Source: Acytostelium subglobosum LB1 (lineage: Eukaryota > Evosea > Eumycetozoa > Acytosteliales > Acytosteliaceae). From it: a stretch of DNA of 64,000 bases. Of the stretch, positions 44,405 through 56,266 are shown piece by piece (position 1 is the stretch's first letter; each line of letters begins with the position of its first letter). The notes under the pieces were generated by a model. That model was not told the DNA's origin, searched no databases, and worked only from the letters and a program-made list of their open reading frames with translations. Position numbers and translations under genes: made by a program. The stretch is taken from contig NW_012236529.1 of assembly GCF_000787575.1 (NCBI RefSeq), forward strand, positions 1,612,001-1,676,000, read 5' to 3'.

Positions 44405-46208
44405 ATGAACTCGTTGTTGTTGTTATCGACTTCTCGAAGTCTAACATCCACTAAACTATTGAGCTCAACAAGAACTATATTACACCATCAACATCATCAA
44501 AGTTGGTTAATGATTCGACCATCAAGTCTATCACTTCATCATCATTCAAGTCAATCATATTCGACCAAGCCACCATCACGACCACCTCCACCTCCTCCTC
44601 CTTCATCTCCTCCACCTCATTCATCCTCAGACACAAATGGACAGATACCTCCACCACCTAATGGTAGACGAAGAGATGATCCATTATTCAGAAAGGATGT
44701 ACATAAACTAGACAAACTGATTAAACGACGTATTGCCAAGAAGAAACATTCAGGCAAGCAACCAATGACATATATCGAAAAGATGAAGCATCGAGTGATA
44801 CTGAATCACATTGCACATCGTGACAAATCATACAAGACATTGCTATATGTTATCGCTTGGTTGATTGTATCATTATCAATTGGTGGTACGTTACTTCATT
44901 CAATCATGGTTCATACTTGGTCTGGTGGAAACTGACATTCATACTGACTACTACTACTTTAGTGTTTACTGAATCCAAGAGAGTAAGGAACAAACAGGTG
45001 GCACAATACTTTGATAGCAATGAGACACTGGCACCATTCATCAGTAAGAATATAGAGATATTCTGTGAGTTTGCTCATAGTGGCAAGTTGCCACTGTATC
45101 AAGGTGAGGATTGGCAACAGATAATGGATATGATTGCTGATCGTCTGGAGCGTGATGATGAGTTGGTTGCATTGCTACAGACACAGACCAATATGTCAAG
45201 ACTGGTGGACATCATCGGTACACAATCAATCAGATTCAAGAAGGAGATAAAATCAAGATCAATCAGTTCAATCAAGTCTCCAGACAATAGTGTCATTGAT
45301 AAATGTTCCAGGATACTATATCTTCTCTCTTCCAATTGTATGTACAACCAATATACTTAGATCTGGAATGATTCCATACTAATCCATCCATCCATCCATC
45401 CATCCAATCAATCAAGATAAAGAGCCAACTGGAATACTTACCAAGATTATGGTTGGATTGGCCAAGTCATCATTGGTACCATATTCAGCGAGGATCACTA
45501 TTGCAGGAGCATTGTCGAAGATGTCTGAACAGCCAGAGAATGCAATTCACCTGGCCAACAGTGGTACCATATCACTATTCTCATTCTATGTAAAGAACAG
45601 CGCAACAAACTATGAAGTATTCTTACAATCAATTTACAATATTCTGGACGGCATCGATGGTGGTGTCAAGGATTGTGAGATGGCTGTAAAGAAGCTGACA
45701 TCAGTCAGTGATGCTGAGAAAGTCCTCATCAAGGAATGGATCCTATCCCCTTCCTATCCACCAACAATCCCATTATCCATCAACAAGAGACTTCACGAGA
45801 TGGGCTTCATTGCCATCGCATCATTGTTATACGCTTCCATACGTGGAAAGGTAAGATCATGATATATCATTCAACTGTTCACTTACTAATTCACTCACTC
45901 CATTCTAGAGTATCAAAGGAGGATTGATGACAGCGGCATATCTATCACCGATGGTGTTGATTGCAGATCAGTACGACGCATGGTTCCAAAGGAGATTGCG
46001 TCAGTTTGATTCACCACCAGTTAGAGCAATCATGAAGACAGTGTACTATGGTAGTTATGGCATTCCATTCTTTGGAATGAACAAATGGTTACCCTACTGG
46101 AGGGGCAGTGCAGCAGCTGGTGTAATGACATTCTGTGGAGTACAGGCCTACAAGTATCAACTATTCCCAGCGAACGAATGGTACCTAAAGCCACCACCAG
46201 TATTGTAA
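44405..46208 (+). CDS. Probable mitochondrial single-pass membrane protein, unknown family
   Basis: Four exons (44405-44885, 44963-45337, 45417-45850, 45909-46208) give 529 residues. The N-terminus is Ser/Leu/Arg-rich with no acidic residue for ~70 positions (MNSLLLLSTSRSLTSTKLL). This is a good mitochondrial presequence, followed by a Pro-rich linker. One transmembrane helix lies at ~145-163 (LLYVIAWLIVSLSIGV). The remainder is helical, with repeats that could be armadillo-like (IVGTQ, LTKIMVGLAKSSLVPYSA). The C-terminus is conserved-looking (YGIPFFGMNKWLPYWRG, ending EWYLKPPPVL). I do not recognise a named family. Joins are all in phase, with GTACGT, GTATGT and GTAAGA donors. Confidence 0.7.
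45389..45408. repeat. CATC microsatellite inside an intron
   Basis: Tandem CATC units followed by CAATCAATCAAG form the 3' half of the second intron of the preceding gene, supplying its pyrimidine-rich acceptor region. Confidence 0.6.
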
Positions 46209-46378
46209 CATCACTGGTCATGTCATTTGAATGCTCGAGAAGTAAATAGGGATCTCTACTCCCTCGCTTTATATTACACATGCCACTATGATGCACATAC
46301 ATCAAGCGACCCGTTATACTTTGATCTCTCCATCACATTCCAACTTGATATACTGATTGACTGCCTATTAATGAATCT

Positions 46379-47378
46379 TTATCCCAGACTGCTGTAGGCA
46401 CCGCTCTGACCTCCAGTGATCTTGTTCTTGATGAATACACCACCATCTCTGATCAAAGAGAAGAAGTTGCCCCATCCCTCTCTGTTTGGAATCATTTCCA
46501 CACCTCTATGTCCACGATAGAGCTGGACAGAGACACCAAGCAAGAAGTATCCTCCAAGCACAGAGAAGAACCTGGTATAATTGTGTGAGTTAATCAAGTG
46601 GAACTACTCACTATATCTATCACAACAACATCATAAGTTACTTACACTATCAGGAATATATCACCTCCAGTAAGTCCACCCTTGTTACAGAATATGGATG
46701 CACCAACTTCGAACTAGAGATGTTTGGAAAGAGAGAGAGATAGAACATAAGGATGTTAGATATTGCGATTAAACTTTGATATTCACATCAATTCAAACAT
46801 TACCTTATAGTTGCAATTATCGGTAGTTGATACAGATCTGAGCTCACCATTGGTCTGTGTTGTTTTTAAATAGTGTTATGGAGTGTTAAGTAGAGGATAT
46901 ATCAACTTAAAGTACTTACATTCTTTTGGCAAACGAATGTAACGTAGGTCTGTGAGGTGGCGCCAGATGGACAGGAAGCACCATTGGAGTAGAGCACGGT
47001 CATCACACCGGACTGGTTCTTGGGTGGTTCGGTGGCGGTTTCGATGGAGCCCAGTCTCTTTTGTACCTGGTTCTTGGTGGTAACCTCACAGACGGACGAG
47101 TCGATAGTGAGTGCTCCACAGGGCTGTTTGTCTGAGAATGTACCACATGGCATTATGTAGTAGGTTGCGTTGCTAGTCTGCAGACTGAGGGTGGCACTCA
47201 GAGTACCCAAGTCGAACCTCTTGCCATTGGTACCATTGAATATACATTGGAATGGATTATCCTGTAGATTGATAATCAACGCTGCCTCTCCTTCCTGTTC
47301 AGTTGCAGTAGCCACCGAGGCCAATGTCAAGCAGACCAATAGTATTGTGTTGACTACTGTTTTGTTATTGTAACCCAT
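46379..47378 (-). CDS. Atg27 / cation-dependent mannose-6-phosphate-receptor-like protein
   Basis: Four exons (46920-47378, 46804-46854, 46646-46713, 46379-46571) give 256 residues. A signal peptide (VVNTILLVCLTLASVATA) precedes an MRH-type luminal domain with paired Cys (FQCIFNG, YYIMPCGTF, CGALT, VCQKN, DNCNYKFE, IFCNKGG). A transmembrane helix follows (DIFLIVFFSVLGGYFLLGV). The cytosolic tail has GVEMIPNREGWGNFFSL and ends QSGAYSSLG, a tyrosine sorting-like end as in Atg27. It would cycle between Golgi, endosomes and possibly autophagosome precursors. Atg27 and CD-MPR cannot be separated by eye. Confidence 0.75.
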
Positions 47379-47896
47379 AATCTTATTTCTTTATATTTAT
47401 ATATATATTTGTAATTGTAGTACTACTTTTACGACTTTAATTAAAACAACAACATAAACGGGTCAGCGCCTACCAATAAGGCTGTTGTTTGCATTGTTAG
47501 GCAGCCCTTATTGCTTGAGACCCCTTCTCAATGCTCCAAGTTTTTAGTTTTGATTGGGAGATTTGGAGTGTTCTGAAGATACTTCTTGTAGATACAGATA
47601 TTGACAATGCCTAATCATCATTGATCTTATCAACGTCAATATGATTTACAAAAACGACTTCATTTACAGATTGATAGATATTGTAGAGATATAGATACAT
47701 ATCCATTGATTCACTCTCCCTTTTGAATACAATAAATCAAGAGTGATCCTCAAAGAATGGTTAATAATAACACAAATAAATTAAGATATTTGTTGTCGTT
47801 TTGATCATTTCACTTTGTCTCAAAACAGGTAACACAATAATAACAAAATAACAATACAACTACAACAACATTTATAACTACAATTAATTACAAGTA
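47379..47896. other. Intergenic region between divergent genes
   Basis: AT-rich; includes 5' flanks of the Atg27-like and TMEM104-like genes. Contains a short imperfect inverted arrangement around 47480-47510 (AAGGCTG..CAGCCCTT), not clearly a terminator or RNA. No gene seen. Confidence 0.45.
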
Positions 47897-49917
47897 ATGT
47901 TGAAGTGGATCAGTGACAAGGTCGGTGGTACCGATCAGAATGAATATGATAAGGTTCTAGCTGCCTCTGCCACAGACAATCATATGACACCTTCTACTGT
48001 GTTTGACGACCCAAACGAGAAGACACCGTTCATGGCACTTGCCTATCTCTACTTCATTACGATAGCAAGTGTACTGGGCCTAGGCATTCTAGGTCTGCCC
48101 GTCAAGCTGTCACAGAGTGGCTTCACACCGTTCTTTGGATCATATACCGTTTGCTTTTTCATGCAACTTCTGTCATTGTTCTTCTTAATTGAAATACTAC
48201 AGCGATGCTATTCAACCATTCGTGTCGACAGCGATATGGTATCACCATCCTCTTCATTGATTCCTTCGTCTGCGTCTGCAGTTTCATTCAGAAGTGGAAG
48301 CAATGATGGCATCATCACTGGTCACTCAAGGTTGGAGGAGGAGGACACAATCGATTTGGCTCAAGACAATGGAACTATATTAGATGACATTAGTCTATCA
48401 CAGATAGACTCGATTGACTTGGGATCATCAAGAGATAACCAGAGATTGTCATCACAACAACCAAAGATACAAAGTTCACATTCAGACCATACTCCCAACC
48501 TTCACTATCTTGGTCTAAAGTTCTTGTCCAAGTATTCACATTATGCATTCATCTTCTCTGTTATACTACATTTGTAAGTATAAAACGACGACTACGAGTA
48601 TCATTAGATTACTAATCACAATAGTTATACAAAAATATATAGTACGTCAATCATGATATCATATGGATTGGCAGCATCAATGGCATATGGCAAACTAATT
48701 GGTGTATCAATGCATTATATAATACTACCATTAATAGTGACATTCTCATTGATCGTTGTGTTTGGAGCCAAGGTATTGCAACACATCATTACAGTATTCA
48801 CCTTTGCCAAAGGATCACTACTTATTGTCATTGTACTGATCACTGGAGTGGTGGCTCAACATGTCCAACTACACATCTCCAACGATTGGGCATACGTTGG
48901 ACGTTCATTCCTTATATCTACAGTGGCACTTGGTGGTGCTGCCGGTGTGATCCCTGTGGTGTTCCCCAAGATCAAGTTCAACCGTCGAGAGATGATGAAG
49001 TGCTACGCAGCAGTTGGTTCAGGATTGACAACTGTATATGTACTCAATGTCTTTTGGTGCTGGTTCTTGTTACGTATCATACCACAGATGCCAATACCAG
49101 ATGATCCTTCATATCCAAACCTTTATGAGTAAGTTATACAATACCATACTTTTTGATCAAACTAAACATTAACGATCATTCTTAGTGCTGGAAATCATCA
49201 AGAGATTGCAACTATTCCATTGATGGATGTTATCAAGACATCATATCCACAATACCTTTGGATTGCAACTTGCGTTGATATATTTATTGTTGTTTCCATT
49301 ACAATCAGTTTTATTACAATGGGTACTGGATACAAACAGACAAGTAAGTTAAGTAGAGAGAGACAGAGAACCATCAAAGTTTAAAGACCTAACTTATTGA
49401 TTATCACAATATTACAGTTGATGGATTCTCTGTATCATGGAGAAAGAAGAGTCTACAATCATATGATTCAACTGATGACTCTGAGGATGAGTTCAAAGAG
49501 AGGTCATGCGGAAGTAACATCAAGAGAAAGATTCAAAGTAACATCAATGGGTTCAACCAGCTTTTGGACAGCAAAGAAGGACAATCCCTGGATGGTCTAA
49601 GCATCAGATTCAGGATTAGAGAGTTTATCCTCTACTTTATTGCATTTGGGTTCATCTTGATGGTGGCAATGCTCAACCCCAAGGGATTCCTTGTTGTGAT
49701 GGAGGTGGGCGCCAGCCTTGGCTTGAACCTCCAATCTGGTCTATTCATGGTGTGGATGCTCATTCGCTCAAGGAAACAGTACTCCCATTATCCAATACCT
49801 CTCCCGTTGCATCGCTCACTGTACAGCACACGACACATTGTACTAATCTACTTTACATTCGCTGTACTTTATGATGTTTATGAAGTAATAATGAAGATAG
49901 TGGCTGCTGCGTCCTAG
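47897..49917 (+). CDS. TMEM104-like amino-acid-transporter-family protein
   Basis: Four exons (47897-48573, 48643-49128, 49186-49343, 49418-49917) give 606 residues. The N-terminal helix region ITIASVLGLGILGLPVKLSQ, the family's G-rich helix 1, opens about ten to eleven hydrophobic segments. A long Ser/Asp-rich loop lies at ~115-210. A later helix pair has VALGGAAGVIPVVFPKIKFN. The layout matches TMEM104 homologues, distant members of the AAAP/SLC38 superfamily. It is probably an endolysosomal or plasma-membrane protein; the substrate is unknown. Its stop codon overlaps the stop codon of the opposite-strand FANCD2 gene. Confidence 0.78.
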
Positions 49918-52900
49918 GATGCATCTTCCTGATCACTGTTGAATTCAAATTCCTCAGAGTCATCATCGTCCTCTTTGTCGTTGGCTACTTGTTCGTCGTC
50001 GTCTTCTTCTTCTATTTCATCATCTTCATCTTGATCGTTGTCGTCGTCTTCAGAGTGCAGACTGTCACCCTCACCCTCAGAGTCAGGTTCGCCATCTTCC
50101 TCCTCATCGCCTTCCTCGGCCTCTTCACCAATGCCTGCACCATCAGTGTCGTCGTCTTCGTTGCTGCTCCTCTCTTCATTATCAGAGACTGACGTCTTTC
50201 TAGTCAGAGGTGTGAGCCTAAGCGTGTTATTCTCCTCTTCGTCGTCCATAATCGAGTCCTCATCCAATGGCTCTTCATCCTCCACTTGCTCTTCATCTTC
50301 CACTTGTTCTTCATCTTCAACTTGATCTTCTTCCTCTTCTTGTCTTTTCTTATCTTTCTTCTTCTTGTCTTTCTTCTTGTCTTTCTTTCCACTCTTCTCT
50401 TTACTCTTCCTCTCTTTCTTCTCTTTCTTCTCCTTGCTCGACTTCTTCTTCTTCTTCTTCTTCATCTTCTCCTCTTCATCAGATTCTGGTTCCTCCTCTT
50501 CCTCCTCTTCCTCCTCAACCTCCTTCATCTGTCCACCCTTCAAGTCCTTCTTCTGGAGAGTACCTGATGTAAATGCGTTGAGACAGCCCATTTTTGTGAG
50601 GACCAGTCTGACTGCGACCTGGAATGATTCAACTGCCTTCTTGACCACTGGTACCAATCTGGTGATGGCTGTCTCCTTCTTGTTCTTTCCATGTGTACAA
50701 ATGTGCTGTAGTGTTCGTGTTCCTTGTTGGAATGCTCTTATCATCTCAATGGTTCGTTTGGTGTTGTACTGTAGGAGTTCCTTGAGTACTGGCATCACCT
50801 GCTTGGTGAATGTGATAATATATTCCTTTCCATTCCTAAGATTTGATGATGCGAGGTGATTGTTAGTTGATGACTCAAACGACGTTATTGTTATTGATCA
50901 AACATACTTGAGTGACTCTACAAGGAACAAGTTCTCTCTTCTCTTTGTGAAATTGACCAAGTTGACAAAGATCTTGATAGAACTGTCCAGGCAAGCAAGT
51001 ATCACCTCTGGGTCTGTAATGTTATTGTGAAGGGATGGATGATGTCGTTAGGGATAATGATTCAAATCACTTGTACCACACACGATTACTTACCGCTTGA
51101 TGTGGAGAACTTGAAATTGACAAGACACTCTGTAAGATGAGCGAATATCGTCTTGAAGAAGACGATGGATGATGAGTTTGTCAACATTGGGAGAATGATG
51201 GCTGGCGACTCGTTGTCATCCACATCCTCCTGCTGCTCATCCTCCATCTCCTGGTCGTCGGAATCATCCTTCTTTGATTTCTTTTTGGGTGATTTCTTCT
51301 TGGGTGACTTCTTCTTTGCCTGCTCATTGTCTTGATGAACGATGAAGTTGTAATGGCTGACTGCCATGCTGCCCAATGCATTCATCTGGTCATCACTGTA
51401 CTGGAAGTATGTCTTCAAAAAGAATCCAATCGATGCCACCTAATAAGAAAGTAATAGGTCAGTAGACCTAATAATAATAATACTTATCTTTTCTCTTTGA
51501 TAACCTACGGATATCTTGTGAGGCCACTTTGTTGAAAGGGCAGTGTATGCATAGTTGCTAATGTTCTTTCTGAGATACATCTGCTTGCTGAACAGAGGGT
51601 TCTCAAACAAGGCGATCAACAACTGGAGGAGGCTCAACAATGGTTTGAACTGACCATACTTGATGAACTTGGGCCAGAACCCTTCAAAGTATCCAATTAT
51701 TCTAAATAATTGGACTCCAATAGGTTGTTGTGTTCGCGCCACATTGGTATTGCCTACAAATGAGTTCTCCATTATGCTAGCTATCAGTTGCTAGATTGAT
51801 GTTGGATATTAATAAACAAGAACCAGGTGTTTGTATGGTTGGTACTTACGTTGAACATCTTGCTGTTTGAATCTGAGCACATATAGACATAGAGGAATAT
51901 CTGTTCGAAGCACTTGAATATGATGCTGGAGCATGATGTCAGATAGGCCTGCTCAAGTGCCTTTGGATGAAGCTCCTCTTGAAGTCGTTGTTGAGTCTTC
52001 TTGAGCCTATCACGATCCTTTTTATCGGGGGCATCACTATCGTCCTTGCTCTCTGCATTTAACTTCTTGATCTGAACAGCAAGTGAGTCCAGCTGCTGGG
52101 TGAGTGTGTGAATCTTGTCGCTCAGTGTTGGCAAAAGCTTGACCAGTCGGTCAAGATAGGTGCAGAATGCAGGGAACACACCATTCAATCGTTCAATCAG
52201 ATCGAAGAAGGTGTAGGGAAGTTGTTGCTTTGGTGCAGAGTTGTTCAGAGGGTTGACCTTTTCTGGAGTTGTCAATATCACCAACTTGGTGTACAAGTCA
52301 TCCAGCAGGTAGTGAAGTTCCTTTGGTTCCATGTCAATGATTACATTCTCTTGACTATCAGTCTTGGTACTCATCTGGAGAATTGATAAGGCATTGAGCT
52401 ATAATGTATTGTGTATGTGCTTGTTGTCAATAGAGTTGTTAGATAGCTGAGGTCAATGTGAGACTAAAACTTACATCCAAATGTCTAAAGTGTGGCCTTA
52501 CTAACTTTGTGTATGGCTGTAGGTCCTCGAGTCTTGATGATTGAATAAGGCGTGTAAGTATTATTTCTTTTAAATGACGTGTTAACAGATAACTTACCCT
52601 CCTTCAGATAGAAGATTGGTCTCCTTCTTCTTCTTGATCTTTGTCAAATCGATCGAGAAACTCTTCCTCTGATCAGAGTTGAATGTACCATAGGGTACGA
52701 CAAAGGCATAGCAGTGGGACAGCACTGTCTCCAGTCTCTCTTCGAGGCAGATAAGATTGTCGATCTTCTTGAGCAGCTTCTTCTGACTGAGTGTGAGTGT
52801 CTGTGTGGAGAATCCATTCAGTAGCTCCCTGACCCAGTTGATGGCGTAAAAGAGTGAGAGGGCGTATGTGTCCTTTTCTTTAGAGACCTGGAGACCATCG

Positions 52901-55723
52901 AATACGTCCAGACTAAACATTGCGATTGGGCACATAAACAGAGTCTCGATCTGGTCGAGAGAGGACTGCGGCGAGATGGCTCGCACAAAGGTCTGGAGCA
53001 ACCTAAAGTGGCTGGACAGACAAAGTAGTTTCTCACGGCTCTGTCCACCCTCTACGAGGTTGGGATGGATGATCACGGCAATGGACTCGTTCTCCTCATT
53101 GAACCAGAGGTCATCGCCATCACGAGAGAGATGATCCTGAAGGAAGTTGTCGCGGAGATCGGCCTCGAGTCGATCAGCCACCCACTTGACCACCTTGATG
53201 CTAAAGTGTTGTTGTTGCTTGTTGGTGTAGATGTTGACAATCTCATCATAGAGATAGGCGGTGGCCAACTTGGAGGTCTTGCAATTAGATAGTATTGTTT
53301 CGAGGATGGAGATGATTGTGGCGTAGAGATCATCAGATATGTCGATTGGTTTGATGTCCTTGTTGTGGGCCTCCCTCTCAAGACGCTTTGCCTCAAAGGC
53401 TGGTGGAATAATTGCCAGTCGTTGGATCTGTGCGCAGAGTGCAATGATACCAATCTTCTTGTACTTGGTCAGAGTGTTTGTGATCTGCTTCCTGGAGAAG
53501 ATCTCAAGGTCACCAAAGATAAAGTTGTTTGGCTCCAATGTATAGGTGAGTGGGTTGTCCTCAATCCTAGTGATGTAGGCCAACTGTCTAAACACTTGAA
53601 ACAGTTGTCTGATTTGATTCTCATCCAAAGAGTCAATGTGATCCAGGATGCCCTTGATGTACGAGGTGTATGGAAGCAATTGCTCGACGCTGCTCTTGGC
53701 AATGATGTTGAGCACCTCTATTGCCCCATCGACCTCACTGCCATTTCCACTGCCAATGTGTGTAATCAGTGATTCAATGATATCCTGTTGATAGTAACGC
53801 TCCTCAAAGGACTTGAAAAGATAGACGTAGAATGTGACACCAAATGATCTGATGCGAGGGTCGAACGATCGCAAGAAGCAGTCGCAGAGTGAAAGGAATG
53901 ACTTTGAGTACTCCTTGAGTGCACTGGCATGATTGCATATGCTTGACATCAACAGGGACTTGGTGAACTGTCCATTCAATATCTTCTTCTTGAACAATGT
54001 CTCAATGTCCTTTGGGGCTCCCCAAAATGAGTAGATGATGAACAAAAGCCACATATCAATCACCTGATAGGACTGTAATAGTTGTTGTGTTAAATAAGTT
54101 GATGATCAACTTTGAGCTAGTTGAAACTACTTACGTTATCATTGATTGAACTGATCTCTTTGAGAAATGCTGTACAGAGGTCCTTCTTGAACCTAAAGTT
54201 GGTCTTTAGTGAATCCACAACGAATGACTCACCAGAGGATCTCTTTGGATCATTGCTCTTGAACTTTTGAGGTGAGCTCGAGCTGTATATAAACTTGGGT
54301 GGAAACTGTAGATTGATTCTAAGTTGCTTGATTGTCTATGATGAATCATTCATTATGTAAGTCTACTGTTTGAATTATTGTTAAGATACATACGTCTGTG
54401 GATTCCTTCTTTGAGTTTGATTGTAATAGTGAGTTGATAATGACTGGTAACTCCTCCAATGATGCTGAGCCAAGGCACTTGAATATCTTCTCTCTTGCTT
54501 GGGTCTGTTGGTGGTGATTCAATGTTAGACCAACTAAACAACATTCTTTGAAGTGACTATTTGATAGTTAAGCAAGTTACCTTTAGATTTGAACTCAATG
54601 TTAAACTACCAAGTGAGTCCAATACAGTGATAGTGTAGGAACTGTCCTCTTCGATGATCTTCAAAAGAGCCTCGACTGTGCATGCGTGTCCAGAGTCATC
54701 GATAATCTCTGGCATGAAACTGATCAGATCCTTCCTCAGTGATGGATTACACTGAAGCACCTCCAGGTGTTGGATAAGCTTGATTGTCAAGTCTTTATCT
54801 TGAAGGTTCTCCATCCATCGGAATTGTGCATATATCTGCTTGGCATGCTGGAATGTGTCACTGAATAACATAGAGGTAGGTTGGTAAGATTGTTAGTTCA
54901 AACTACTGGCGTACTCCTATGTTGTATTGTAGAATTCATACTCTGTATTGTGAATGTTTTCCATCGCCTTCTCCAACAGTAAATTGACTAAATGACACTG
55001 TAGACTGGGTACAGAGAGTAGTATCTTGATGAAGCTGTCTGAGAAGTAGGTGGAACGATCGCTGAGAGAGGAGCTGACAGGTGACAGACAAATCTTTAGC
55101 CGTGCCAAGTCGTTCAGAAGCAGGTTGTTCAGCTCCTCCAGGAAGGCAGTTCTCTTTGATTCGCTTGCTACCATGATCTTCTGCATTGATCTCTTGAACT
55201 GTGGGGGATCAGGTACTATAATCGATAGAATGTTAGATAGGTTTCTCAACTAAAGGTGCATACCAAGTACTGGATACAAACTGTATATATAGTTGCCCAA
55301 TTGAACATGAAGTGGATTGAGAATTGTCATCAATGCAGTTGCGTTCCTGTCAAAGGTCATTGGTGTAAAGTCTTTCAGAGTAGTGGTCGGTACTGATGAT
55401 GGTGCTGGTGTCTGATTCGAGGTTGTAGCGTTGTGTAAGACTCGTGAATGGTGAGCAGCAGTAGTCGATGTGTTGTTGTTGTGGTTGTTGTTGTCGAAAT
55501 TGTCCCCATGGTGATGATCAGGCGATGTAACACGTTGTTTCTTTGTGGGCTGTTGTTGCTGCTGTTGCTGCCTTTGTTGTGAGTTATCTTTTGTAGTCTT
55601 TAGAGGACCACCAGCGGGACTACTAGAAGCACTATTTGAGGCATTGTTCCCGCTGCCCTGTGAGTGATCGCTGCCACCGCTAGACTTGTATGGAGGTATA
55701 AATTGTTTAGATTTGTTGCTCAT
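49914..55723 (-). CDS. fancd2: FANCD2, Fanconi anaemia group D2 homologue
   Basis: Twelve exons (55264-55723, 54942-55215, 54581-54860, 54394-54504, 54135-54335, 52598-54072, 52475-52532, 51850-52398, 51509-51790, 51094-51439, 50908-51013, 49914-50835) give about 1687 residues. Similarity to FANCD2 runs throughout: HLEVLQCNPSLRKDLISFMP, GILDHIDSLDENQIRQLFQV, HFRHLDLNALSIL and TRTLQHICTHGKNKKETA. LTKYKKIGII aligns with the human segment holding the monoubiquitinated Lys561, placing the site at about Lys647. The N-terminus is a Ser/Gln/Asn-rich extension. The C-terminal ~200 residues are Glu/Asp/Lys runs, with VEDEEQ repeats. It clamps DNA with FANCI in crosslink repair in the nucleus. The start at 55723 (MSNKSKQF) is chosen because no upstream ATG gives a plausible protein. 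Confidence 0.9.
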
Positions 55724-56266
55724 TGTTATTATCTTTGTTATTGTTGTTGTTGGTCTTAGAAATATTGGTGTCGACTCTGAGAGAAGAACAAGTGTTGTTC
55801 TTGGAAAACAGACTCCACTCATTTTACAAGTCTCATTTTCTAACAAGTATGTGCGATTACATTCAAGTTCAACTAATCAGATTGTAGCAAGGTGTTAAGA
55901 GAAATACAGATTTTATGGTAGGGTAAGGGTACAAGTAGGAAATGAATCTTTGCCAAACGCCAGGATTACAATGGAATCAATATTCGTTGTAGTTCAAAGT
56001 CAAGGCAATATATTTAAATAATGATCATTATTCTTTTAGTTGGAAGAACCAGGATAGTGTTGTGTTGTACAATGATGCGCTCCACACACAATCGACCACA
56101 GTGAACGATAGGGTGCCACCCTTTTTTAGACACACAAACCGATATTAATTTTGACCACAACAAAAACTGACACATTCATCTTGATCGCAAACTTTCAACA
56201 TCACCATAATTCATTAAATCTAAAACACATAATATACATACTTATATATACATAAATCAATAAGAC
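55724..56266. other. Intergenic region between divergent genes
   Basis: Holds the 5' flanks of FANCD2 and annexin. Contains poly-T and ACACAC stretches; no gene recognised. Confidence 0.5.

Noticed and set aside
50038-50567. Ser- and Phe/Leu-rich plus-strand frames
   Set aside because: Antisense of the acidic and lysine-rich FANCD2 tail.
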